Source: Bacteroidota bacterium (GTDB lineage Bacteria; Bacteroidota; Bacteroidia; Bacteroidales; F082). Taken from it: a DNA stretch of 64,000 nt. Below, piece by piece: positions 26,762 through 36,263 of this stretch; position 1 is the first letter of the stretch, and each line of letters begins with the position of its first letter. The stretch spans positions 40,589-104,588 of the forward strand of contig JAHJTC010000009.1 of assembly GCA_018830105.1 (NCBI GenBank). Direction: 5' to 3'. Below the pieces are notes generated by a model. The model had not been told where the DNA came from. It saw nothing but the letters and a program-made list of their open reading frames with translations, and made no database searches. The translations under genes and the position numbers were made by a program.

Positions 26762-28453
26762 ATGAATGTAGTATCTTTCATATACGATATATTAAGTGTT
26801 TTTGGCGCATTGGCTTTTTTCCTTTTTGGGATGAAGCTTATGAGCGAGTCACTTCAAAAAATTGCCGGCGTAAAGATGCGGCAGTACCTTTCGGCTGTTA
26901 CTGCCAATCGCTGGCGCGGGCTATTTACCGGCTTCATCATTACAGCAACAATGCAGTCATCATCGGCAGTAACGGTGCTTTTGGTTGGTTTTGTAAATGC
27001 CAGTTTAATAACAGTCGGAGAGTCTGTGGCCTTAATAATGGGAGCAAATATTGGCACAACATTGACCTCCTGGTTGATCACTTTTTTTGGTTATTCCTTC
27101 AATATAAGGGTCATCATTTTACCACTTATTGCCTTGTCAATTCCACTATATTTCACCTCCAATTCGCGTAAGAAATCTCTGGCGGAATTCATTCTGGGTT
27201 TTGCTATTTTATTTATCGGGCTTCAGTTTTTAAGGGATGTATTGCCCGAAATTCATGGTGAAGCCGGAGTTATAGATTTGCTCAAATCAGTTACAGGACA
27301 ATCTTTTATCCCCATCATGATTGTCGGTTTCATGGGTATTATTCTTACCATAATTATTCAATCGTCAACCGCTACAATAGCGCTTACCATTGTACTTTTA
27401 AGCGAAGGAATGATTAGTTTCGAGGTGGCAGCAGCCCTGATTGTGGGCGAAAACATCGGCACAACAGCTACTGCCAATATTGCTGCCCTTGTTGCAAATC
27501 GCGATGCCAAACGTACTGCATTGATTCACACGCTTTTCAATATTATTGGAGCACTCATTCTGATTCCATTCTTTAATGCATTTGTTCAAGGTATTGAGCA
27601 ACTGGCAGATAAATTACTGTTAATCTCCACAAACGACAGCATACTGGCTGCACCGCTCAAAGTGAGTCTGTTTCATTCCATTTTTAATATTACCAATACA
27701 CTGTTGCTTATTGGTTTAAGTAAGTATTTACTGCAGGCTTCCTATAAGATCATTCCGATAAAACCAAATGAAAAAGACAGCTTTCCGCTACAGCTGGGCG
27801 ATAATTTTATGACAACGGTTTCGGAACTTTCTATTGTGCATGCAAGTCGCGAGATTTTAAATATGGCCCATAAAAGCCAGAAGATGTTAACCAAGATACC
27901 TTTGTTATTGCTGGAAAAAAATCCTACGATCTATAATCAGCTCAACGAGGAGGTTAAATTAATTGAACAGCAGGTAGACCAGGCCGAGCAAACTGTAATG
28001 CAATACCTTGCCCGTTTGACCGAGAGTAAGTTGAGTGCCGAAAGCTCACGAATGGTGAATGGCAATATGATCATTGTCAATAATATTGAAAGTATTGCCG
28101 ACATTTGTTTCAAAATGGCACGGGTCATTGAGCTGAAAAACAGTCAGAAAGCATGGTTTAATCAGAATCAGCGCGACAACTTGCATCAAATGTTTCAGCT
28201 TGCTGAGGAGGCAATAGACATTATGCTAAACAATTTGAAACAGCCTAAAAAACCTGACATCAGTCAAGCTGAACAACTTGAAAAACAAATCAATAACCTT
28301 AAAATCACTTATCTTGAAGCCCACTATAAGGATATGAAAGCAAGCGTGTATCCATTCAATTCAGGTAACTTCTACCAGCAATTAATTGTTTATTGCGAGA
28401 AAATAGGCGATCACACCATCAATGTAAGCGAAACATTGAAACGCAGCTATTAG
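26762..28453 (+). CDS. Na/Pi cotransporter family protein with PhoU-like C-terminal domain
   Basis: A 563-residue inner-membrane protein. Two inverted Na/Pi repeats each carry the family signatures: TATMQSSSAVTVLLVGF with GANIGTTLTSW, and IIQSSTATIALTI with GENIGTTATANIAALVANR. Around eight to nine transmembrane segments are followed (from about residue 345) by a helical PhoU-like region (ILNMAHKSQKMLTKIP; IESIADICFKMARVIE). It is likely to move phosphate with sodium; the PhoU-like part may regulate it. Its TAG stop overlaps the stop of the convergent LutA-like gene by 4 bases (28450-28453). Confidence 0.92.
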   Translation: MNVVSFIYDILSVFGALAFFLFGMKLMSESLQKIAGVKMRQYLSAVTANRWRGLFTGFIITATMQSSSAVTVLLVGFVNASLITVGESVALIMGANIGTTLTSWLITFFGYSFNIRVIILPLIALSIPLYFTSNSRKKSLAEFILGFAILFIGLQFLRDVLPEIHGEAGVIDLLKSVTGQSFIPIMIVGFMGIILTIIIQSSTATIALTIVLLSEGMISFEVAAALIVGENIGTTATANIAALVANRDAKRTALIHTLFNIIGALILIPFFNAFVQGIEQLADKLLLISTNDSILAAPLKVSLFHSIFNITNTLLLIGLSKYLLQASYKIIPIKPNEKDSFPLQLGDNFMTTVSELSIVHASREILNMAHKSQKMLTKIPLLLLEKNPTIYNQLNEEVKLIEQQVDQAEQTVMQYLARLTESKLSAESSRMVNGNMIIVNNIESIADICFKMARVIELKNSQKAWFNQNQRDNLHQMFQLAEEAIDIMLNNLKQPKKPDISQAEQLEKQINNLKITYLEAHYKDMKASVYPFNSGNFYQQLIVYCEKIGDHTINVSETLKRSY

Positions 28454-29175
28454 GCTTCCCAGCCGGAAGCTAAGATATCAACGATATGGATAACTTTTAT
28501 GGGTAGTTTATGCTTATTGATATAGGCTTCCTGATGCATGAGGCAGGATAAATCGGTCGATACAATATACTCAGCTTCCGTATCCAATGCGTTCTGCACT
28601 TTCTGTTGGGCCATAGCTGTTGAAATGGCTTCATGTTTTACGCTAAAGGTGCCTCCGAAACCACAGCAAACATGTGTATCTTTCATTTCTCTTAACTCCA
28701 GTCCCTTGACTTTCGACAACAGCAAGCGACCTTCTGCCTTTAAATGATATTCTCTTAAACCGGCGCAACTATCGTGATAGGTAACTTTGTGCGGAAAAAC
28801 AGCATTAAACTCAGTAAATTTCAGCTTGTTAACCAGAAAATCTGTAAGCTCAAAAATATTACGCGCCAAACGTTTATACTCAATATGGTTTGCGGTATTG
28901 TGAAAAAGTTCCTGATAATAATTTTTTACATAACCGGTGCAGGAAGCCGAAGGGCTAACTACCGGACGATCGTTAGGAAAATCTTTTAAAAATTTATTAC
29001 CCAGTTTTTTAGCTTCATCCCTAAAACCACTGTTGAAAGCAAGCTGCCCACAGCAAGTTTGTTCCGGATTGTAATTTACCGTTACGCCGGCTTTCTTTAA
29101 TAGCTTTACCATATTCATACCCGTTTCCGGATAAAACTGATCAATAAAACAGGGAATGAAGAGATCGATCGTCAT
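28450..29175 (-). CDS. LutA/YkgE-like cysteine-rich (Fe-S) protein
   Basis: A 241-residue protein with two CCG-type cysteine-rich domains: the first with EQTCCGQLAFNSG and SASCTGYVKNYY, the second with YHDSCAGLREYH and THVCCGFGGTFSVKH. This is the LutA/YkgE arrangement, a subunit of the LutABC lactate oxidation complex and related to GlpC/heterodisulfide reductase subunits. No lutB or lutC homologue is in the window. It is 38 bases downstream of aroA in the same direction, so may be carried on the aro transcript. Confidence 0.88.
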   Translation of the reverse strand: MTIDLFIPCFIDQFYPETGMNMVKLLKKAGVTVNYNPEQTCCGQLAFNSGFRDEAKKLGNKFLKDFPNDRPVVSPSASCTGYVKNYYQELFHNTANHIEYKRLARNIFELTDFLVNKLKFTEFNAVFPHKVTYHDSCAGLREYHLKAEGRLLLSKVKGLELREMKDTHVCCGFGGTFSVKHEAISTAMAQQKVQNALDTEAEYIVSTDLSCLMHQEAYINKHKLPIKVIHIVDILASGWEA

Positions 29176-29212
29176 GGTAATTTTTTGGCAAAATTAACAA
29201 AAAATTGCAGCA

Positions 29213-30475
29213 TTATTTCAGAATTGCTGTTTTCCGTAAAACACTCCAATAAGCGGGATAGGACTTAGATACGACAGCGGGGTTGTTAATCTGTATTGCA
29301 CCCAATTTGCTTGCAAGTGGCGCAAGAGCCATTGCCATTCGGTGATCTCCCCATGTTTCGAAAACAACAGCATCAGCTTTTGTGTATCCAAGGAGCTTAG
29401 GTGCTGGGGTGAGTTTATACGCATCTTCAGAAAGCGCCTCCAGTTTAACGTCTATTTTTTGCAGTTCTGATTTCATGGCAAAGGTGCGGTCAGACTCTTT
29501 GATTACCAGATTTTTGAGACCCGTAAAATGCCCTTCAATACTAAGTCCGGCGCAAGTAGCAGCGATTGTTGGCAGCAAATCAGGCGAATCTTTAAAATCG
29601 AAAACAAAACTATCCGGATTGTAGCCTTCCTGCTTAAAGATTCTAACCCCTTCGGGCTCCTGATGACTATGAACCCCAAACTTTTCAAATAAATCCACAA
29701 GTACTTTATCCCCTTGCAGGCTATCCATATCAAGCTGTTGAAGCAACAATTCACCCCTTTCGCTAAGGGCCACCAGCTCGTACCAGTATGAAGCGCTACT
29801 CCAATCGGCTTGTACCGTGTATGTCACGTTTTCATAAGGTTTTGGCGCCACCAGTATGTGATTATCCCTCCATTCGACCTCAGCTTTAAAATAGCGCATC
29901 ATCGACAGGGTCATCTCCAGATAAGGCAATGAGCTTTGCTGCCCAACAAGCTCGATTTCGAGGCCAGATTGCCAGCTTGGAGCCGCCAGTAACAAGGAAG
30001 AAGCAAACTGACTGCTTTGGGCTATACTCAGCGCTACTTTCCCTCCATGCAGCTGCTTGCCAAGAATACGCAGCGGTGGAAAGCCTCTTTCGCCTGTGTA
30101 CTCAATTTCAGCTCCTAAGCTACGCAAAGCGTCAACTAACTCACCTATAGGTCGTTCCAACATCCTGGGTGAACCCGTAAGCATCCATTTGCCGGGAGTA
30201 GAGGCCAAATAACTCACTAAAAACCGAAAAGCTGTTCCGGCATTTCCGCAGTCAATAACAAGTGGAATAGAAGAATTGGCGCATTCCTGGATCATTTTTA
30301 GGTTTCTTTTGAGCAGAACAGTGTCGTCCGCATCAGAAAGCTGCCTTATTTGCCTGTCGAACCCGCCGTAGGCTCTGATCATCAGTGCCCTGTTACTCTC
30401 GCTCTTACTACTGCTCAGTTGTACAGCAGCCTTATAAACGGATTTATTCGCTGTTAACTTTTTATGATTTACCAT
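29213..30475 (-). CDS. aroA: 3-phosphoshikimate 1-carboxyvinyltransferase (EPSP synthase)
   Basis: A 420-residue enzyme that joins shikimate 3-phosphate and PEP in the shikimate pathway. Seen: SSSKSESNRALMIRAYGG near the N-terminus, DCGNAGTAFRFL (phosphate/PEP site), VIKESDRTFAMKSEL and WGDHRMAMALAPLA. The frame runs back to a TTG at 30493, but the ATG at 30475 gives the normal N-terminus. It overlaps the end of aroB by 14 bases, so translation is probably coupled. The chain is slightly short but no motif is missing. Confidence 0.95.
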   Translation of the reverse strand: MVNHKKLTANKSVYKAAVQLSSSKSESNRALMIRAYGGFDRQIRQLSDADDTVLLKRNLKMIQECANSSIPLVIDCGNAGTAFRFLVSYLASTPGKWMLTGSPRMLERPIGELVDALRSLGAEIEYTGERGFPPLRILGKQLHGGKVALSIAQSSQFASSLLLAAPSWQSGLEIELVGQQSSLPYLEMTLSMMRYFKAEVEWRDNHILVAPKPYENVTYTVQADWSSASYWYELVALSERGELLLQQLDMDSLQGDKVLVDLFEKFGVHSHQEPEGVRIFKQEGYNPDSFVFDFKDSPDLLPTIAATCAGLSIEGHFTGLKNLVIKESDRTFAMKSELQKIDVKLEALSEDAYKLTPAPKLLGYTKADAVVFETWGDHRMAMALAPLASKLGAIQINNPAVVSKSYPAYWSVLRKTAILK

Positions 30476-31541
30476 TAGCTTCAAATAGATCAATATACCA
30501 TCTTAAACAGGCTTCAATATCAGATGGTTCAACGGCCACATCAAATACTGCCTTACCTGGCTCCTGTATCAATACAAAATTAAGTTTCTCAGCACTGTTC
30601 TTTTTATCATGCCGAATCAGCTGTATGATGGCAGCTATATCATCGACTGAAAATTTAAATGGTTTAAACAGGCTTTGATACGTTTGCTTGTACTCATTTA
30701 ATACTTCAATATCCAGCTTGAGATAGCTTACTGACAGCCATAGCTCGGTTAAAATACCCGCCGCTACAGCTTCACCATGATGAAATGTCAATCCCTTTTT
30801 AAGCGCCAAACTTTCAAAAGCATGCCCAATGGTATGGCCGAAATTGAGTATTTTTCGAATACCATGTTCATACGGATCTGTGTTTACCAGTTCCAGTTTG
30901 GATGCTGCGGCCTCCCTGATCAAAGCATCGTAATGCGTCCTGTCGTTAGTTTTAAGAACAGCATAATTCAAAAACTCAGGACGGGCTATAAAACCATATT
31001 TTAGCAGCTCGCCTACCCCTGACAGCCACTGTTGCTCATCCAGACTGTTCAAAAATTCCGTTATAATATACACATCTTCAGGCATATAAAAAGTCCCGAT
31101 ATGGTTTTTATAGCCCATAAAATCAATTCCGGTTTTACCTCCAAAGGCAGCATCAATCATGGCCAGCAAAGTGGTTGGAATATGCGAAACAGCGATACCT
31201 CTTTTGTAAGCCGAAGCAACAAAACCGCCAAGATCTGAGATTACGCCTCCACCTAAAGTAAAAAGCATCGCATCGCGTCCTGCGCCTGCATTGGTGATTT
31301 GTTCCCACAAGTATGCAGCTGTCTCCAGTGATTTATGTGCCTCGCCGTGATGTATTTCTAAAATAATCGGATTGAACTTTTCAATAGCAACCAACGATTT
31401 CAAAACTGGCAGACAAAGCGCTTTGGTGTTATCGTCAACCAAAAAAAATACAACACCGCCACGACAGTGCAACAGCGTAAGCTTTTGGCTAAGCTTTTCT
31501 ATGGCCTCCTGATTGATTAAGACATGCGGATTGTTCGCCAT
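30462..31541 (-). CDS. aroB: 3-dehydroquinate synthase
   Basis: A 359-residue NAD- and Zn-dependent enzyme that cyclises DAHP to 3-dehydroquinate, the second step of the shikimate pathway. Family marks: FTLGGGVISDLGGFVASAYKRG, the Lys/Asp-rich active site around DAAFGGKTGIDF, and the Zn ligands in LNFGHTIGHAFES and HHGEAVAAG. The gene precedes aroA with a 14-base overlap. A TAGATTTG element stands 20 bases before its start. Confidence 0.96.
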   Translation of the reverse strand: MANNPHVLINQEAIEKLSQKLTLLHCRGGVVFFLVDDNTKALCLPVLKSLVAIEKFNPIILEIHHGEAHKSLETAAYLWEQITNAGAGRDAMLFTLGGGVISDLGGFVASAYKRGIAVSHIPTTLLAMIDAAFGGKTGIDFMGYKNHIGTFYMPEDVYIITEFLNSLDEQQWLSGVGELLKYGFIARPEFLNYAVLKTNDRTHYDALIREAAASKLELVNTDPYEHGIRKILNFGHTIGHAFESLALKKGLTFHHGEAVAAGILTELWLSVSYLKLDIEVLNEYKQTYQSLFKPFKFSVDDIAAIIQLIRHDKKNSAEKLNFVLIQEPGKAVFDVAVEPSDIEACLRWYIDLFEANGKS

Positions 31542-31560
31542 CAGAAAATTCAGTTTTGTG

Positions 31561-31568
31561 CAAATCTA
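31561..31568 (-). promoter_or_regulatory. -7 promoter element candidate for aroB-aroA (TAGATTTG)
   Basis: Exact TAnnTTTG match on the minus strand, 20 bases before the aroB ATG and downstream of the ald stop. It would allow aroBA to be expressed apart from porX-tsaE-ald. No clear -33 partner. Confidence 0.45.
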
Positions 31569-31609
31569 AGGTATTCGGACAGACTATAATCTGAAAAAGA
31601 TTGGCAAAA

Positions 31610-32830
31610 TTAATAAAACGCGGCCATTAACAATTCCAAATGGCTCAAAGGAATACTGTGCAGCCTGCTTACATCGTAGTTTGTAAGCTTACCATTATAA
31701 ATATAAACACCTTTTGCCAAAGCCCTGTCGGCCCTTAAAAGATTCTCCAAACCACCGTTTTCGCCAATTTCGAGCAATAAGGGCATAAAAAAATTACTAA
31801 ACGAAACGGAAGCAGTTCGGGGCACACGCGAAGCCATATTTGGTACCGCATAATGCGTTACCCCATGAGCCTGATAAACAGGATCGTGATGCGACATGGG
31901 TTTACTTGTCTCAAAACAGCCTCCCTGATCGATACTCACATCAATGATAACAGCTCCGGCTTTCATGGTTTTTACCATTTCTTCGCTGATAACACAGGGC
32001 GATGTGCCGGTTGGAGCATGCTTGGCAGCAATAACTACATCAGCAGTTTTGAGTGCATCACCAATAAGATGAGGCTGCAAAGCTGATGTAAAAAGTCGTT
32101 GCCCGACATTATTTTGCAGGATACGCAATTTGTACATGGAATTATCAAAAATCTTCACCAGACACCCCATTCCCAGCGCGGCCCTGGTGGCATATTCAGC
32201 TACATTACCAGAACCAATGATAACAACCTCTGTGGGCGCAACTCCCGGAAAACCACCCAGCATCGTTCCACTACCAAATTTAGGATGGCAAAGATATTCG
32301 GCGGCTATCATCATTGAAAGATTTCCAATAATTTCGCTCATGGAGCGCAACAACGGCAGTGCGCCTGTCTTATCCTGAATGTATTCAAAAGCAACCGCAG
32401 TAACTTTTTTTTGCATCAAAGCCTGATACCATTCCTTTTCATGAAGACCCAGCTGTAGAATTGAAAAAAGCGACTGCCCTTTACGCAGCCAAGCTATTTC
32501 GTCGCTGCTAAGTGGTGCAACTTTAAGGACTATATCTGCATCAAAAACTTCCTGAGCGGTATCAAAAAGTTCAGCGCCAGACTCTGCAAATTCATGATCG
32601 GAAAAGTGCGAGGTGATGCCTGCTCCTCTTTGAAAAAGGATGCGATGCCCATGATCAGTCAATAATTTAACGGCCTCGGGAATGAGCGCTATCCTGCTTT
32701 CATCTGGATTTTGCTCTAAAGGAATGCCAATGGTCAGCTGATTTTTTTTTTGTGCAGTTTCCAGCTTTTCTTCCTGTGGCATCAACGAGGTGCTGCCTGC
32801 AAATTTAATGTACTGATTTCCTTCATTCAT
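31610..32830 (-). CDS. ald: Alanine dehydrogenase
   Basis: A 406-residue NAD-dependent enzyme interconverting alanine and pyruvate plus ammonia. N-terminal domain: IGIPLEQNPDESRIALIPEA, and the His/Lys region LHEKEWYQALMQKKVTAVAF. Rossmann part: VVIIGSGNVAEYATRAALGM, then VIIDVSIDQGGCFETSKP and HYAVPNMASRVPRTAS. It is about 30 residues longer than classical Ald, with a polar N-terminal extension (MNEGNQYIKFAGSTSLMP) seen in Bacteroidota homologues next to tsaE. It begins 11 bases after tsaE ends. Confidence 0.93.
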   Translation of the reverse strand: MNEGNQYIKFAGSTSLMPQEEKLETAQKKNQLTIGIPLEQNPDESRIALIPEAVKLLTDHGHRILFQRGAGITSHFSDHEFAESGAELFDTAQEVFDADIVLKVAPLSSDEIAWLRKGQSLFSILQLGLHEKEWYQALMQKKVTAVAFEYIQDKTGALPLLRSMSEIIGNLSMMIAAEYLCHPKFGSGTMLGGFPGVAPTEVVIIGSGNVAEYATRAALGMGCLVKIFDNSMYKLRILQNNVGQRLFTSALQPHLIGDALKTADVVIAAKHAPTGTSPCVISEEMVKTMKAGAVIIDVSIDQGGCFETSKPMSHHDPVYQAHGVTHYAVPNMASRVPRTASVSFSNFFMPLLLEIGENGGLENLLRADRALAKGVYIYNGKLTNYDVSRLHSIPLSHLELLMAAFY

Positions 32831-32841
32831 CGCAATTACGC

Positions 32842-33279
32842 TTAAACGCCAATAAGCTGGCAGGTAATGATTCTTTTCCCGGTATCCTCATCCGGAGTAA
32901 TATTGATTTTTACGTATTTAGCGGGTAAAAGTTGCATTATTTTTTCGGGCCACTCTATCAGGCAAAGTTGTCCGCCATAAAAATAATTTTCATAGCCAAT
33001 ATCATAAGCCTCTTCGAGTTTATTGATGCGATAGAAATCAAAATGAAATACCGACTCATCTTCTACCGTAAGATACTCATTAACAATAGAAAAGGTAGGA
33101 CTGTTCACTTCATCGGTAACCTTAAGCAGGCCACAAACTGCCTTGATAAGGGTTGTTTTTCCGGCGCCCATCGGGCCATAAAACGCCATTACCGGCGCTG
33201 TTTCTTTTTGCTGAATAAGCCATTCGGCAACATTCTTCAAATCGCTAACCTGATTGGCAGCAAACTTGGCTGTTGTCAT
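32842..33279 (-). CDS. tsaE: tRNA threonylcarbamoyladenosine biosynthesis ATPase TsaE
   Basis: A 145-residue P-loop ATPase that works with TsaB and TsaD in making the t6A base of ANN-decoding tRNAs. Walker A is GPMGAGKTTLIKAVC, followed by NSPTFSIVNEY and HFDFYRI, and the ending LCLIEWPEKI. Length is normal. Its ATG overlaps the stop of porX (ATGA), so the pair is translationally coupled, an arrangement common in Bacteroidota. Confidence 0.96.
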   Translation of the reverse strand: MTTAKFAANQVSDLKNVAEWLIQQKETAPVMAFYGPMGAGKTTLIKAVCGLLKVTDEVNSPTFSIVNEYLTVEDESVFHFDFYRINKLEEAYDIGYENYFYGGQLCLIEWPEKIMQLLPAKYVKINITPDEDTGKRIITCQLIGV

Positions 33280-34844
33280 ATTACCAAAGATTTGGGTTTA
33301 AGGTGAATAACAGGAATTAACATCTCGTGCATCGAAATTCCTCCATGTTGAAAGGTATTGCGATAATAATTTACGTAGTGATTGTAATTATTAGGATAGG
33401 CAAAAAAATCGCCGGATCGTGCAAAAACATAAGCCGTACTTACATTGATCCTAGGCAGAAAAACATCTTCTGGATTACGCACTTCGAAAACCTCTTTAGC
33501 GTTGTATTTCAAGCTTTTACCGTATTTATACCTGAGATTGGTATTGACGTTCCGGTCGCCCAATATTTTAACAGGATCTTTCACATAAACCGATCCATGG
33601 TCGGTGGTGAGTATGACCTCCGACTTTTTTTGTGCAATAAACCGAAGAATCTCGAACAGGCTTGAATGTTCAAACCAGGATTTCATCAAGGAACGATAGG
33701 CGGATTCATCTTCAGCTAGTTCCCTGATCATCTGCATGTCGGTTCGGGCATGCGAAAGCATATCGATAAAATTATACACAATCACATTCAGTTGATTACT
33801 CATAAGATTGGACATATTTTCAGCCAATCGTTTACCTGCATTAAGGTTTAAAATCTTGTTGTACGAAAAGCGAATATCCTTGCCAAACCGTTTGAGTTGT
33901 TCATTAAGCAATTCTGATTCAAATTGATTCTTTGTGCCCTCGTCCTCCTCATCATTCCAGTATTGGGGATACTTTTTTCTAATTTCATTGGGCATCAATC
34001 CTGCAAATAACGCATTGCGCGCATATTGCGTGGTGGTTGGCAAAATGCTGCAATAAATTTCATCTGTTTCCACCCTGAAACTTTGCTCGATCAGCGGCTG
34101 AATCACTTTCCACTGGTCGTAGCGCAAATTGTCTATGACTAATAAGAAAACCGGCCTTTCGTTTCTTTCAAGAACCGGCATTAACTTATCGCGAATAAGC
34201 GTGTGCGACAACACCGGTTTGTCATCCGGGTTACGATTAAGCCAATCGATGTAATTTTTTTCAATAAATTTGGAAAACTGGGTATTGGCCTCATCTTTTT
34301 GCATATTCAGAACCTCTTTAATACCTTCATCTTCTGTTCGTTCCAATTCAAGTTCCCAACGTGTAAGTTTCTTGAACACCTCCGTCCATTCCTTAAAATT
34401 GAGCTGATTGTTCAATTCCATACCAATATTTCTAAACTCCTGCTGGTAGCTCATGGTGGATTTTTCACTGACCAGTTTACGGTTTTCGAGGTTGCGTTTT
34501 AGGCTGAGCAAAATCTGATTTGGCTTAACGGGCTTGATCAAATAATCAGCAATATTACTCCCGATGGCATCCTCCATAATCGATTCCTCTTCACTCTTGG
34601 TAATCATCACAACAGGTAAATTCGGGAATTCTGCTTTAATCTTCTCCAAGGTCTCAATACCGGATAGTCCGGGCATGTTTTCATCCAGAAAAATGATGTC
34701 AAAGGCCTCTGCCCTCACTATATCCAATGCCTCATCGCCATTATTCACGGCAACCAGCTCATAGCCTTTTTGTTCTAAAAACATGATATGCGGCTTCAAC
34801 AAATCAATTTCATCATCAGCCCATAGAATACGAATCTTGTCCAT
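33276..34844 (-). CDS. porX: PorX, response regulator with PglZ/alkaline-phosphatase-like output (type IX secretion control)
   Basis: A 522-residue protein. Receiver domain at about 1-120: acidic pocket WADDEID (D10, D11), phospho-acceptor D54 in FLDENMPGLSG, T82, K104 in YLIKPVKP. After a helical linker, the C-terminal part is a PglZ-type alkaline-phosphatase-like domain (VFLLVIDNLRYDQW; SILPTTTQYARNALFAG; VILTTDHGSVYVKDP). PorX with the kinase PorY controls type IX secretion genes, and its output domain acts on nucleotide signals in studied members. First gene of the porX-tsaE-ald run. PorY is not in the window. Confidence 0.95.
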   Translation of the reverse strand: MDKIRILWADDEIDLLKPHIMFLEQKGYELVAVNNGDEALDIVRAEAFDIIFLDENMPGLSGIETLEKIKAEFPNLPVVMITKSEEESIMEDAIGSNIADYLIKPVKPNQILLSLKRNLENRKLVSEKSTMSYQQEFRNIGMELNNQLNFKEWTEVFKKLTRWELELERTEDEGIKEVLNMQKDEANTQFSKFIEKNYIDWLNRNPDDKPVLSHTLIRDKLMPVLERNERPVFLLVIDNLRYDQWKVIQPLIEQSFRVETDEIYCSILPTTTQYARNALFAGLMPNEIRKKYPQYWNDEEDEGTKNQFESELLNEQLKRFGKDIRFSYNKILNLNAGKRLAENMSNLMSNQLNVIVYNFIDMLSHARTDMQMIRELAEDESAYRSLMKSWFEHSSLFEILRFIAQKKSEVILTTDHGSVYVKDPVKILGDRNVNTNLRYKYGKSLKYNAKEVFEVRNPEDVFLPRINVSTAYVFARSGDFFAYPNNYNHYVNYYRNTFQHGGISMHEMLIPVIHLKPKSLVI

Positions 34845-35014
34845 AAATTAATTGTTATTTAAGTTTAGTGTTTGAGAATAATTCCTCAATCACTGCTTTT
34901 GAAAGTTGAAATGGGTAGAAGTGTTGACGATAATCTTAATTTTGTAGTTAAAATGAGTAATGCACTCCTTTTATTGTGCAAGCTCCGGCTATTTGTACAA
35001 AATTAACAATTATT

Positions 35015-36253
35015 ATGCCCATAGAACGATCTAACAAGAAGAAAATATTCAATGATCCCGTTTACGGCTTTATTAATATTCCGGATGAACTACATTTCGA
35101 TCTTATAGAACACTCTTATTTTCAACGCTTAAGACGAATCAAGCAGCTTGGCCTAACCCATTTGGTTTATCCGGGAGCCCTACATACGCGATTTCATCAC
35201 AGCCTTGGTGCCATGCATCTGATGCAGCAAGCCATACAGTTGCTACGCAACAAAGGATACGCCATCACCCAGCACGAAGCTCAGGCTGCCTCCATTGCAA
35301 TTTTATTGCATGATATTGGTCACGGGCCCTATTCGCACACGCTGGAACAAACAATCATTCAGGGTGTTACGCATGAAACCATTTCGCTGTTATTGATGCA
35401 ACGCCTCAACGCCCAATTTCATGGGGCGCTGGATGAGGCGATAGCTATTTTTACGGACAACCATCCAAAGAGTTTTTTAAGCAGACTGGTATCCAGCCAG
35501 ATAGACATGGATCGGATGGACTATTTGAAACGTGACAGCTTCTTCACCGGAGTCACAGAAGGCAATATTAATGCTGACCGGATTTTAGCAATGCTTGAAG
35601 TTGTTGACAATGAGTTGGCTATAGAAGCAAAAGGCATATACTCTGTTGAAAAATTCATTGTAGCCCGAAGGCTGATGTACTGGCAGGTTTACCTCCATAA
35701 AACCGTTTTAAGTGCTGAGCATATGCTCATGAAGGTTTTGCTAAGGGCAAAGGAAATCTCGCCACAGCTTGTTGATAAGATAACTGATCCCCTTGCATTT
35801 TTTCTTCAAAAAAAAGGACAATTTAAGCAGCTTGATGAAGATGAGAATGCACTAAAATATTATAGTCAGCTTGATGATTTTGATGTGTTTACGGCCTTAA
35901 AAATCTGGTATAATCACCCGGATAAAGTGCTGCGTTTGCTCAGTCAGGCAATCGTTGACCGACAACTTTTTAAAGTCGAAATTTCTACAACGGATTTTCC
36001 GGAAGAAAGAAAAGATGCCCTCAGAAAAAATATTTGCAATCATTTTAAACTTTCAGCAGAAGAGTCCAACTATTTGTTAATCAGCGGAAAAACATCAAAT
36101 CATGCCTATCATCCACAACAAGCGCGAATTAACATCCTCTATAAAGATGGTAGCATAAAAGATATCTCTGAGGCTTCTGATCAACTAAATATCAGTGTTT
36201 TGACATTTCCGGTAACAAAATATTTTTTGTGCTATCCCAAGGTATTGGCATAA
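35015..36253 (+). CDS. HD-domain phosphohydrolase (dGTPase-like, COG1078)
   Basis: A 412-residue protein. The HD metal site is spread over LHTRFHHSLGAMHLM (His), LLHDIGHGPYSHTLE (His-Asp) and SQIDMDRMDYLKRD (Asp). The start YGFINIPDELHFDLIEHSYF is typical of the COG1078 family, relatives of dNTP triphosphohydrolases. It probably hydrolyses nucleotides, but the substrate is not readable. The frame is open upstream from a GTG at 34976; ATG 35015 is preferred by family start. Convergent with bcp. The 170-base gap before it holds a TAATTTTG -7-like element (34937-34944). Confidence 0.9.
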   Translation: MPIERSNKKKIFNDPVYGFINIPDELHFDLIEHSYFQRLRRIKQLGLTHLVYPGALHTRFHHSLGAMHLMQQAIQLLRNKGYAITQHEAQAASIAILLHDIGHGPYSHTLEQTIIQGVTHETISLLLMQRLNAQFHGALDEAIAIFTDNHPKSFLSRLVSSQIDMDRMDYLKRDSFFTGVTEGNINADRILAMLEVVDNELAIEAKGIYSVEKFIVARRLMYWQVYLHKTVLSAEHMLMKVLLRAKEISPQLVDKITDPLAFFLQKKGQFKQLDEDENALKYYSQLDDFDVFTALKIWYNHPDKVLRLLSQAIVDRQLFKVEISTTDFPEERKDALRKNICNHFKLSAEESNYLLISGKTSNHAYHPQQARINILYKDGSIKDISEASDQLNISVLTFPVTKYFLCYPKVLA

Positions 36254-36263
36254 TACCAGACGC

